A stretch of 36,664 bases of DNA from a virus. The notes below the pieces were generated by a model that searched no databases, was not told the origin of the DNA, and worked only from the letters and a program-made list of their open reading frames with translations. Made by a program: the position numbers and the translations under genes. The stretch is from IMG/VR virus record IMGVR_UViG_3300037847_001041, positions 1-36,664 of that record; one strand, written 5' to 3'. Of the stretch, positions 29,331 through 36,664 are shown one piece after another (positions within the stretch are counted from its first letter, which is position 1; each line of letters opens with the position of its first letter).

Positions 29331-32300
29331 TTATAATACTGTTAACGTTTGACTACCAAATCCTTCAATTATATAATACATAGTGCAGTTTACACTTGAA
29401 GCAGTAACTGTGTACATATAGTTATGAGTTCCTCCACTATTAACATAAGTAAAAGTAATATCATCAGTTCCTGCACCAAATTGTGTTTCATGTAGATCAG
29501 TTTGAGATGCAGAGCCATAGACTGCTTGTAAAATCTTGGTACTCATCATTCCTTTATTAGTGCTATCACACCATACTTGTATGGTATAATTATGGGAGTG
29601 TCCTGATACTATAAAATCGGTTGCTGAACCAGCAGTTAAAGATTTAGACCCAACTATTTTGTAATATTTTTTAGAAGAGTCTGCCCATTGTGGCTTTGCA
29701 CCATAAACTGTTGCACCAGCATCTTGTGCCATATAAACAGCAGTTACATTGGCATTACCAAGTGTTACAGAATTGTCTGCTACTGCTGTTGCCGTTCTTC
29801 CTATCGCTATTCTGTTAATTGCACCTGAAGCATTAGCAGTTGCTTCGCTACCTATAATGACATTAGCTTGTCCATCTGTAACATCTCCACTTCCTGAATG
29901 ACCTGCTTTATACCCTACAAAAACATTATTTCCTCCAGTACTATTGTCTTTTCCAGCTTCAAAACCTACTCCAACACAAGTTCCAACAGTTACATCAGCA
30001 AGAGCAGTATATCCTACTGCTACAGCACCATCAGTAGTAATGTCTGCATTTCCACCAGCTCCAGCACCTACTAAAGTATGCTTATGAGAATCAACTATTG
30101 CATCTCCAGTAGCATAACCTATCATTACAGAGTTCCACCCTGTAGTAATTAATGAGCCACTATTATTACCAACTAAAGTATTATATTGAGATGTTGTAAT
30201 AGCATTACCAGAATTATAACCTATAGCAGTATTATCTGTACCACTTGTAATGCTTTGCAATGCTCCAAAACCTAAAGAACTATTTTCTACACCATTTTCA
30301 ATAATAGACATACTAGCATAACCTATAGCAGTATTATGTGTAGCTGTTAAAGCTGTGCCTGTGCCTGTAGAACCACCTACAGCATGATGACCTATAGCAA
30401 TATTTAAATGTGCTGTATTTAAGGTAGCATCTGAAGTGTTTCCACCACCCATTGCTTTTCTTCCAATAATAGTATTAAAAGATGAGTGATTACTAGTTCC
30501 ATCATCTCCAAGATACCTACCAGCTTCAAAACCAATAGCAGTATTATTATTTGCTGAAGCTGTACCTGAAGAAAGAGCTTTATAACCTATAACAGTATTC
30601 CAACTTGATGTTGTAACATTTCCATTTGCTTCAAGACCTATAGCTACATTGCCAACACCTGTTGTTAATCTTTGTAAAGCTTTACTACCAATGGCAACAG
30701 TTCCGTCTTGGTCGTGGTTTCCTGTTTCTAAAGCTTCTGATCCAATAGCAACTGTTCTTTGAGCTGAAGTAGTAGTTGATCCTGCATAGTAACCCATAAA
30801 AACATTATATGAGCCATCTGTAACAGCATCTCCACTACTTCTCCCTATAACAACATTATGGCTTCCTGTAGTAACAACGTTTAATGCAGAATACCCAAGT
30901 GCTGTATTATTGTTATTACTTTGACCACTTGCTCCTAAACCAGCACCAGTTCCAATAAGAGTATTGTATTGTCCTGTTTGATTATAAAATCCAGCTTCTA
31001 CTCCAATTCCTACATTACCTGTTGTTTCGTTGTTAGAATCAGAATTTTGAGAAAACAAAGAATTAAAACCTATAGCGATTGATCTATCTCCAACATCTTC
31101 AGTTCCTAATGCTCCATATCCAATAGCTACACTTCTAGTTGCTATTGTCATTGCATCACCAGCTTGATAACCAATAACTACATTCCTTGCTCCTGTTGTC
31201 ATTGAGTTACCACTTAAATATCCTATAGCAACATTACCATCGCCAGAAGTCAAATTATCTAATGTACCAAAACCAACTGCAACAGTTCCACTTGCACCAG
31301 CTTCTAAAACACCTACACTCATTGAAGCATATCCAATAGCAGTACAATTATTCACATCATTAGAGACTACACTACCCATTGCATAATTTCCAACAGCTGT
31401 ATTTCCGTCTAAATTAGCAGTAGCTTTTGAAAGTGCTTGAAAACCGATTGCTACATTATGATCTGAAGTTGTAAGGTCATTTCCAGCCTCTTTTCCAATA
31501 AGTAAGTTATAATTACCACCAGAAGCAAGTGCGTTTCCAGCCAATTCTCCAAAAACTGTGTTACCAGCACCACCATCATTATTAGAGAGTGAGATTCTGG
31601 AGTTGGAATCGAGTATCATTCTATTAGTTCCAGTAGTAGCAAACTTTAATACTCCAGTAGCACTTTCTGCATTAAGTGTATGTGTATCTCCAGCATTTGT
31701 TGTAGTTGATGCTGCTATTGTAAGATGTCTTGCATCAGAAGTACCATTTCCACTTCCACCACCTTCAAAATAAGTTCCTGTATCTCCACTTAATTCAACC
31801 TCTAAAGGAACGCTGGGATGATCACAACCAATACCAACCGATCCTGTCTTTATATTAAGTACAGGACTTAATCCACCAGAGCCATCACTTAGACTTAATG
31901 AATTGTTACTTGCATCATTAAATATTATAGCTTTTGCATTAGAACCTTCTCTAAATATAATTTCTGCATCTCTATCAGCAGAACCTCTTAGGTCTAACAT
32001 TACACCATGACTTGCACTTGTTGTTTCAAGTATTAAATGACCAGCTCCACTTGAATTTAAAATGTGCAAGTTTGCTGAAGGACTTGTTCCAATACCAACG
32101 CTACTAGAAAGAAACTGTGTATTTGTTGAATTTATTTCTAATGGAATAGTTGCATCTACTACATCATTTACTGCATTTAGTCGTAAAGATGAACTGTTTG
32201 CACTTGTTGTAAAGTTAACATTAGAGGCTACATTTACATGAAGTTTCTGACTTGCAACAGGAGAAATTCCAATACCGACATTACCATCGGGTTTCACAAT

Positions 32301-34601
32301 AAATCTATAAGTACCATTTGCATTAGCACCAAACAATATTCCAGTAGAATCAGGATCATCTACTCTGACTAGTAAACCACTTGGGTTCCCAGATGTTGCT
32401 GTATTATAAATTCTACTTAACCAGTCTCCTGTAACTGATTTTTCTACTGCTAAAGTATATGCTGGACTTGCAGTTCCAATACCAACCTTATTATCATGGG
32501 TAACTCTCATTACTTCAGCATTTGTACCATTATTTGCAGTATTAAATGTTATATCTGCACTACTATCATTACTAAGTTGCGCTCTATGAGCCATAATAAA
32601 AGCAGTATCTTCGTCTGTACCATGCCAAAAAGAAATTTTAGCGTATGGGTTATTGCTAGTTCTATGTCCTTGCAAAGATAAAATTGGTACAACATCTCCA
32701 GATGTACCAGATGATACAGTTAAAAGTGTGTTTGGACTTATAGTTCCAATACCTACATTTCCAGAGCCATCTACTACTAATCTTGTAGTACCAACAGTTC
32801 TATCAAATATTTCAAATTTACCAGTTGTACCTATATTTTGTCCTATACCAAAAAGCCTAGCAGTTGTTTTAAATTGAAATTCTGCATTTTGATTTGCACC
32901 TGTACTTTCTAATAATGATAATCCAGCAGTACCTTGAATATGCAATAACTGACTAGGACTGTCAGTTCCAATACCCAAGCGTTTATTAGAAGCATCATAA
33001 GTCATTCCAGCAGTACCAATATGATCTCTAAAAAATATTTTTTCAGTAGTTGTAGGTGCTTGTAGTAATAATCCTGTGCTTGAGTTACTAAATAAAGCGT
33101 TATTGTTATTGCCTTCAATCCAACCTGTAAAACTTACATCTCCACCAGATTTAATTCTCATGCGTTCAGAACCACCGACATTAAAAAATAAGTATTCATC
33201 ACCACTATTGTAAAAACCACCGATGTGTCCTATATCGTTATCACTTGCTGAACCAAATTGTACTCTTGAAGAATTAGCATCTGGTGAAAGAATAGATATT
33301 CCTGCATCACCACTATTTTCAACAACTAAATCATTACCAGATGTTCCAGCAGTAACACTTCCAGCACTACCTGAATGAATATGAACCTTGCCATCCCCAG
33401 AAGTAATTCCAATATTAACATTGCCAGAACTATCTATTCTCATGCGTTCAGTACCATCTGTATAAAACTCAATAGCTTCATTCGCAGTAGACATATTTAT
33501 TTTTTCAGCACCACTCAAAGATGTGTTGTTTGCAATCTGAACATTTGAGTTGTCTACATACATTACTAAGTTATTGCTTCCATTAGTAATTTTTCCAATT
33601 TGACCACTTGCACCTCGCATTTCAAAAGCATATCCAGATGAATCATTTTTTACAAAAAGAGGCGTTGTGCCTGTTGCACTTGTATGGTCATTAATAATTG
33701 AAACTAAATTTCTTGTATCTGTAGTAGAAGCATTTGACCTAAAATAAGCAATTCCACCAGTTGTAAGAGAATTAGCTGATCCTGTATTTAAAACATATCC
33801 TGTTGTTTGCTTTGGAGTATTAAATAATAAACCATCAGCAGTAGTCGCTTCTGTATCTATTTCAAGAGCTATTACATTATTATCTTGATTTAAAAAAACT
33901 TTACCATCTGTAGCGATAGTTAAGTGTGGATCAGTTTCTAAAAGAGCAGAACTAGCAATTACAAAAGCATCAGAAGCACTATTATCACATCCAATAGACC
34001 AATCTTGAGCATTAACACCAAATCTTATTAAGGCATCTCCAGAGTTTCCTGTATCATCATTTCTTAAATAAATTTTTGTTGAAGTGCTTGAGCTACTTTC
34101 TACTCTTAACTGTTCTGTAGCACTATTAGCAACAATATGCAAAGGAACAGAATTTGAAGTAACACCAATACCTAAGCCTGTAGAGGTAAATCTTGCTACT
34201 TCAGAACCATTTGATTTTATTTTTAAAGGAGAGTACCCAGAAGCACTTTGATCTAATACTAAACCTGAGCTATCAAATGTTAATGTACCAAAAGCATTAG
34301 TACCATTTCTCTTTATACCTATTTGATTATTAACAGTAAGTTCATGTGAAGGTGCTATACCCACACCCACTCTAGAATTTGTGGTATCTACTATAAATAC
34401 ATCACCACCATCACCATCTTTTCTAACTAATAGTGCTTCCGTGCTATTTATGTCTATTGTTGAAGTGCCTTGTAGTACCTCATTTAAACTTAATGATATG
34501 CCACCTGAAACAGTTAAGTCACCTGTAATAGTGACATCCCCATCCATTGTTCCACCATTGCCAAGATTCTTGACATTGGTTTGCCCCATTGATCCAAACA
34601 T
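29331..34601 (-). CDS. Giant tail fibre / adhesin, 1756 residues
   Basis: The largest gene (5.3 kb). Residues 1-70 include a phage fibre start with GDVTITGDLTVSGGIS, a beta-roll tip type. Residues 70-1010 contain many 'GNVGIGT.SP...L.V' repeats. Residues 1010-1615 contain about 33 copies of a 'nTAIGY.AG...TTG..N' repeat like the YadA head of trimeric autotransporters, implying a long trimeric left-handed beta-roll stalk. The C-terminal 140 residues form a separate beta-rich tip domain (receptor binding is inferred). No intramolecular chaperone peptidase domain was seen. Confidence 0.8.
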   Translation of the reverse strand: MFGSMGQTNVKNLGNGGTMDGDVTITGDLTVSGGISLSLNEVLQGTSTIDINSTEALLVRKDGDGGDVFIVDTTNSRVGVGIAPSHELTVNNQIGIKRNGTNAFGTLTFDSSGLVLDQSASGYSPLKIKSNGSEVARFTSTGLGIGVTSNSVPLHIVANSATEQLRVESSSSTSTKIYLRNDDTGNSGDALIRFGVNAQDWSIGCDNSASDAFVIASSALLETDPHLTIATDGKVFLNQDNNVIALEIDTEATTADGLLFNTPKQTTGYVLNTGSANSLTTGGIAYFRSNASTTDTRNLVSIINDHTSATGTTPLFVKNDSSGYAFEMRGASGQIGKITNGSNNLVMYVDNSNVQIANNTSLSGAEKINMSTANEAIEFYTDGTERMRIDSSGNVNIGITSGDGKVHIHSGSAGSVTAGTSGNDLVVENSGDAGISILSPDANSSRVQFGSASDNDIGHIGGFYNSGDEYLFFNVGGSERMRIKSGGDVSFTGWIEGNNNNALFSNSSTGLLLQAPTTTEKIFFRDHIGTAGMTYDASNKRLGIGTDSPSQLLHIQGTAGLSLLESTGANQNAEFQFKTTARLFGIGQNIGTTGKFEIFDRTVGTTRLVVDGSGNVGIGTISPNTLLTVSSGTSGDVVPILSLQGHRTSNNPYAKISFWHGTDEDTAFIMAHRAQLSNDSSADITFNTANNGTNAEVMRVTHDNKVGIGTASPAYTLAVEKSVTGDWLSRIYNTATSGNPSGLLVRVDDPDSTGILFGANANGTYRFIVKPDGNVGIGISPVASQKLHVNVASNVNFTTSANSSSLRLNAVNDVVDATIPLEINSTNTQFLSSSVGIGTSPSANLHILNSSGAGHLILETTSASHGVMLDLRGSADRDAEIIFREGSNAKAIIFNDASNNSLSLSDGSGGLSPVLNIKTGSVGIGCDHPSVPLEVELSGDTGTYFEGGGSGNGTSDARHLTIAASTTTNAGDTHTLNAESATGVLKFATTGTNRMILDSNSRISLSNNDGGAGNTVFGELAGNALASGGNYNLLIGKEAGNDLTTSDHNVAIGFQALSKATANLDGNTAVGNYAMGSVVSNDVNNCTAIGYASMSVGVLEAGASGTVAVGFGTLDNLTSGDGNVAIGYLSGNSMTTGARNVVIGYQAGDAMTIATRSVAIGYGALGTEDVGDRSIAIGFNSLFSQNSDSNNETTGNVGIGVEAGFYNQTGQYNTLIGTGAGLGASGQSNNNNTALGYSALNVVTTGSHNVVIGRSSGDAVTDGSYNVFMGYYAGSTTTSAQRTVAIGSEALETGNHDQDGTVAIGSKALQRLTTGVGNVAIGLEANGNVTTSSWNTVIGYKALSSGTASANNNTAIGFEAGRYLGDDGTSNHSSFNTIIGRKAMGGGNTSDATLNTAHLNIAIGHHAVGGSTGTGTALTATHNTAIGYASMSIIENGVENSSLGFGALQSITSGTDNTAIGYNSGNAITTSQYNTLVGNNSGSLITTGWNSVMIGYATGDAIVDSHKHTLVGAGAGGNADITTDGAVAVGYTALADVTVGTCVGVGFEAGKDNSTGGNNVFVGYKAGHSGSGDVTDGQANVIIGSEATANASGAINRIAIGRTATAVADNSVTLGNANVTAVYMAQDAGATVYGAKPQWADSSKKYYKIVGSKSLTAGSATDFIVSGHSHNYTIQVWCDSTNKGMMSTKILQAVYGSASQTDLHETQFGAGTDDITFTYVNSGGTHNYMYTVTASSVNCTMYYIIEGFGSQTLTVL

Positions 34602-34602
34602 A

Positions 34603-34947
34603 TTAAATCTCCACCATTCTTACTGCACCTGTAGTAGTGCTAGTAGAATTGAAATTAAAATATACAGTATTGCCTAACCCTCTAGGTACTGTAATAAAAA
34701 ATTGTGTATTAGCTGGTATGAGTAAATCGTTACTAGCATTTACGTTTGTTTCAGATGTAGTAAAGTTATAATATATCTCTACTGCTGAATATACACCTAA
34801 TGTAGATGTGCTACCTAATAATAGTTTATGTGATGTGTTTGCTACGTCTGCTGAACTTCCTGCTGTTCCTGCTGTTGATACTGTCCATTTACCCCCAACT
34901 GTAGCGTTTACTGCTTCTTGTACTGAATGTGTATGTAGGTCTGCCAT
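34603..34947 (-). CDS. Small virion structural protein
   Basis: This 114-residue Ser/Thr-rich, beta-rich protein starts ADLHTHSVQEAVNATVGGKW. Placed between capsid and fibre genes, it may be a capsid decoration or fibre base protein. I recall similarly starting proteins in marine phages as unnamed structural proteins. It directly precedes the fibre gene by 1 nt. Confidence 0.6.
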   Translation of the reverse strand: MADLHTHSVQEAVNATVGGKWTVSTAGTAGSSADVANTSHKLLLGSTSTLGVYSAVEIYYNFTTSETNVNASNDLLIPANTQFFITVPRGLGNTVYFNFNSTSTTTGAVRMVEI

Positions 34948-34970
34948 TTTTCTCCCTCTCTAAGCTATGA

Positions 34971-34993
34971 CACAAGCGTGAACGAGACTTGTG
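34971..34993. terminator. Hairpin between two small virion genes
   Basis: CACAAG/CTTGTG (34971-34976 and 34988-34993) with an 11-nt loop, just after the 57-residue gene on the minus strand. It has no T-run, so it is at best a weak terminator or an RNA-stability element. Confidence 0.4.
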
Positions 34994-35002
34994 ATTATTT
35001 AT

Positions 35003-35176
35003 TTATTCTTCTTCTGAAGATTCCTCAACTGATTCTTTGTATGGAGTCCAATTATCTTCTCCAGTTACCTGTTCATAATCTTTCTTGAGTTCTTCTAATT
35101 TTTCAGGATGATGAAATACAACTGTTGCTTCAATTCTTTCTACTTTACCTGATTTTTTATGTTTCCAATATTGCAT
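35003..35176 (-). CDS. 57-residue protein after capsid gene
   Basis: Starts at ATG 35176, with AGGT 8 bases upstream as a weak site. QYWKHKKSGKVERIEATVVF is a beta-type start, and the end NWTPYKESVEESSEEE is strongly acidic. The 57 residues and the position between capsid and virion genes suggest a small virion or assembly protein; not recognised. Confidence 0.6.
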   Translation of the reverse strand: MQYWKHKKSGKVERIEATVVFHHPEKLEELKKDYEQVTGEDNWTPYKESVEESSEEE

Positions 35177-35189
35177 ATTAACCTCATGT

Positions 35190-35220
35190 TATTGGGGGCA
35201 TAATAAATACACCCCCAATA
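35190..35220. terminator. Stable hairpin after the capsid gene
   Basis: TATTGGGGG/CCCCCAATA (35190-35198 and 35212-35220), 9 bp, 13-nt loop. It lies 15 nt after the capsid stop on the minus strand. There is no T-run, so it may protect abundant capsid mRNA from 3' decay rather than terminate. Confidence 0.6.
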
Positions 35221-35235
35221 TTTTAAGAACACTAA

Positions 35236-36141
35236 TTAAGCGTTACGGATTTTAAGACCTTTCTTATTATCTGTATCGTCTATTCTTTTTACACCATAAA
35301 GCAAATCTGCGACTACTTTAGTACCTAAAGCATCAATCGAATATTCGCTTTGCACCCTAACATCTTGCTGAGAAGCAAAAGCTACGGCTGATTTATGAAA
35401 AATAGCTCCACTAATTGTGTTAGCACCTGCTCCACCTTCGTTAGCTGTATCTACAGTATTTGACATATAAACATCAATCCCGTAAAGTGATCCAACAAGA
35501 CCTGAGCGTAAGCCTCTGTTTCCTTCACCAACAGCATCATTTCTTATAAAGTATTGTGCAATACCAGCAGAAGGATTTAAGATGTCAGCAAATAGTGTTG
35601 GATTAACAACCATTGCACACTCTCCATCCATGTAAGGAATATCTGCTTCACCTAAAGTAGCCAAAGCTTCTTCAAATTTTCCAGCAGTTAGAGTATCATC
35701 AGCAGATAGATTCAATGAATCTTCCAAGCTTTGTAGCTCAGTCCATATATCAGCATCTACTTGACGGCTAAGAGCTTCACCCATCATCCTTGAATACTTT
35801 TCTACTAAATCAGCTTCAGATTGGATCAAAGTCAAATCTTCAAACAACTTAGCGACATATTTGTGCTTATTAACAGTTAACTGAGTTTCTGTAGTTGCAG
35901 TTGCATCATAAGATACATCAGCACCAGCAGATTTATCAGATGCACTTATCAAGCTCATTTCTGGAATATGAAGAACATCTCCATAGCCTTTTCCAGCAAA
36001 AAGAGCAGAATAATCGTCTACTAATCCACGAAATACAGATTTTCTTTCAAAATACTTATAAATTCCATCTGCCCAAATTTCTGGTATAAAATGTTGGTCA
36101 GTTGTGTTGGTAACAGCGTTACCTTGATAATGTTTAGACAT
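35236..36141 (-). CDS. Major capsid protein
   Basis: This 301-residue protein builds the capsid. It begins SKHYQGNAVTNTTDQHFIPE and shows the long N-terminal arm then a beta-rich core (ADVSYDATATTETQLTVNKH, about 73-92), a helix (YSRMMGEALSRQVDADIWTE, about 115-134) and a VVNPTLFADIL segment (about 176-186) typical of HK97-fold coat proteins. It lies directly after the scaffold gene (5 nt) and is the most confident of the leftward head genes. Its first 49 codons recur in the left-end fragment with a few changes. Confidence 0.85.
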   Translation of the reverse strand: MSKHYQGNAVTNTTDQHFIPEIWADGIYKYFERKSVFRGLVDDYSALFAGKGYGDVLHIPEMSLISASDKSAGADVSYDATATTETQLTVNKHKYVAKLFEDLTLIQSEADLVEKYSRMMGEALSRQVDADIWTELQSLEDSLNLSADDTLTAGKFEEALATLGEADIPYMDGECAMVVNPTLFADILNPSAGIAQYFIRNDAVGEGNRGLRSGLVGSLYGIDVYMSNTVDTANEGGAGANTISGAIFHKSAVAFASQQDVRVQSEYSIDALGTKVVADLLYGVKRIDDTDNKKGLKIRNA

Positions 36142-36664
36142 TTATTTTACCTTTTAACGTATGACTCCAATATCGTACCCCAGTTTCTTCTACGTTCTTC
36201 ACTAGACATTTTAGTCCAATCACCCATTTTTTCAGTAGGTATTGTTCCTTTAGTGTCAGGTGGGTTTACTTTTTCTATTTCTGTAAACTCTTCAACGATA
36301 TTTAAAAGAACTTCAGTATCAACATTGGCAAATTTTTCTCGTTTCGATTCAGGAAGTTGAGCTAAAGCACCTTCTCTTAGTCTTGAGTCCATTGCTTCCC
36401 ATCTTTCCTTATAAGGTTTATAAGATTCAATTTCTTGAGCAAGATCAGCATTTAGTTCTTGCCACTTCTCTTCTTCTCTAAGTTTAGTTCTTCTTTCTTC
36501 TTCCTCTTTAGCTTTAAAAGATTCAAGACTTTGCCTAAGTTCATTTCTCTCTGAAATAACTTCATTTAATCTTGAAATCGGTACATTGTTTTCGCCTTGT
36601 GTGACGTTTTCCTGTTTTACATCTGGCTCGATGGTCGTTTCTTCAGACATTTTTACCTCTTTAG
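35995..36664. repeat. Right copy of imperfect terminal redundancy
   Basis: It aligns gap-free to positions 1-670. The window ends exactly at the base corresponding to position 670. Both copies keep intact reading frames, so neither is an obvious pseudogene fragment. Confidence 0.9.
36147..36650 (-). CDS. Capsid scaffolding protein (right allele)
   Basis: This 167-residue protein is the right-end version of the scaffold described at the left end. I count 22 residue differences in 167, mostly in residues 37-78 (the predicted coiled coil: NELRQSLESFKAKEEEERRT and on), while residues 1-36 and 79-115 are the same. The start at 36650 lies 8 nt after AGAGG of the leader. It is complete. Confidence 0.75.
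   Translation of the reverse strand: MSEETTIEPDVKQENVTQGENNVPISRLNEVISERNELRQSLESFKAKEEEERRTKLREEEKWQELNADLAQEIESYKPYKERWEAMDSRLREGALAQLPESKREKFANVDTEVLLNIVEEFTEIEKVNPPDTKGTIPTEKMGDWTKMSSEERRRNWGTILESYVKR

Noticed and set aside
1-36664. Temperate lifestyle with integrase and attachment site
   Set aside because: No recombinase catalytic motif, no CI-type repressor and no clear attachment site were found.

Overview
The window is essentially one complete genome unit of a tailed double-stranded DNA phage with siphovirus-type tail genes. By eye it is clearly AT-rich, roughly one third G+C. The evidence is a full virion set (TerL, TerS, portal, scaffold, HK97-fold-type major capsid protein, connector, tail terminator, tail tube, tail chaperone, 846-residue tape measure, tail-tip proteins, very long fibre), a lysis cassette and a lambda-like replication set. 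There is no integrase, no recognised DNA polymerase and no tail sheath. Many starts have AGGAG-type Shine-Dalgarno sites, and the best promoters are sigma70-like (TTGACA-N17-TATACC and TTGCAC-N17-TATAAT), so a Gram-negative, probably proteobacterial host is likely. The small-gene repertoire resembles marine metagenomic phages; a low-GC marine alphaproteobacterium is a guess.

Layout. (1) 1-670 repeats, imperfectly, at 35995-36664: the start of the major capsid gene plus the whole scaffold gene, in two alleles whose scaffold proteins are about 87% identical. The unit length is 35,994 bp. (2) 743-4182, plus strand: TerL, portal, a Mu gpG-like virion morphogenesis protein and two small genes. (3) 4157-4804, minus strand: TerS, with a promoter that would give a nearly leaderless mRNA. 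(4) 4805-5522: a 718-bp gene-poor control region with six CGCTCA iterons in three doublets spaced exactly 33 bp, a strong rightward promoter and several inverted repeats; it is a candidate origin or master early regulatory site. (5) 5523-16804, plus strand: about 28 early genes, mostly small, including a papain-fold-like protein, several zinc ribbons, a winged-helix protein, a DnaD/O-like initiator, TOPRIM primase-helicase, metallophosphoesterase, probable SSB, NinG-like HNH protein, a DUF1599/Nmad1-like protein and a NinB-like protein. A 260-bp gap at 15377-15635 looks like structured RNA. (6) 16782-36650, minus strand, read from right to left: scaffold, capsid, two small virion genes, giant fibre, small accessory genes, holin-like and membrane proteins, a row of very basic small proteins, M15 endolysin, connector, tail terminator, tail tube, chaperones, tape measure and tail tip.

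How it works together. The initiator and primase-helicase probably start replication and use the host polymerase; SSB, NinB and NinG-like proteins support recombination. Capsid and tail genes diverge from TerL and portal at 657-742, so the packaging and capsid parts of the head module lie on opposite strands. A 16-bp palindrome, TGTTAAA-(TG or CA)-TTTAACA, occurs exactly six times plus one degenerate copy, mostly just upstream of ribosome binding sites in the early region and once in the late region. It is the best candidate for an undescribed regulatory network in this phage.
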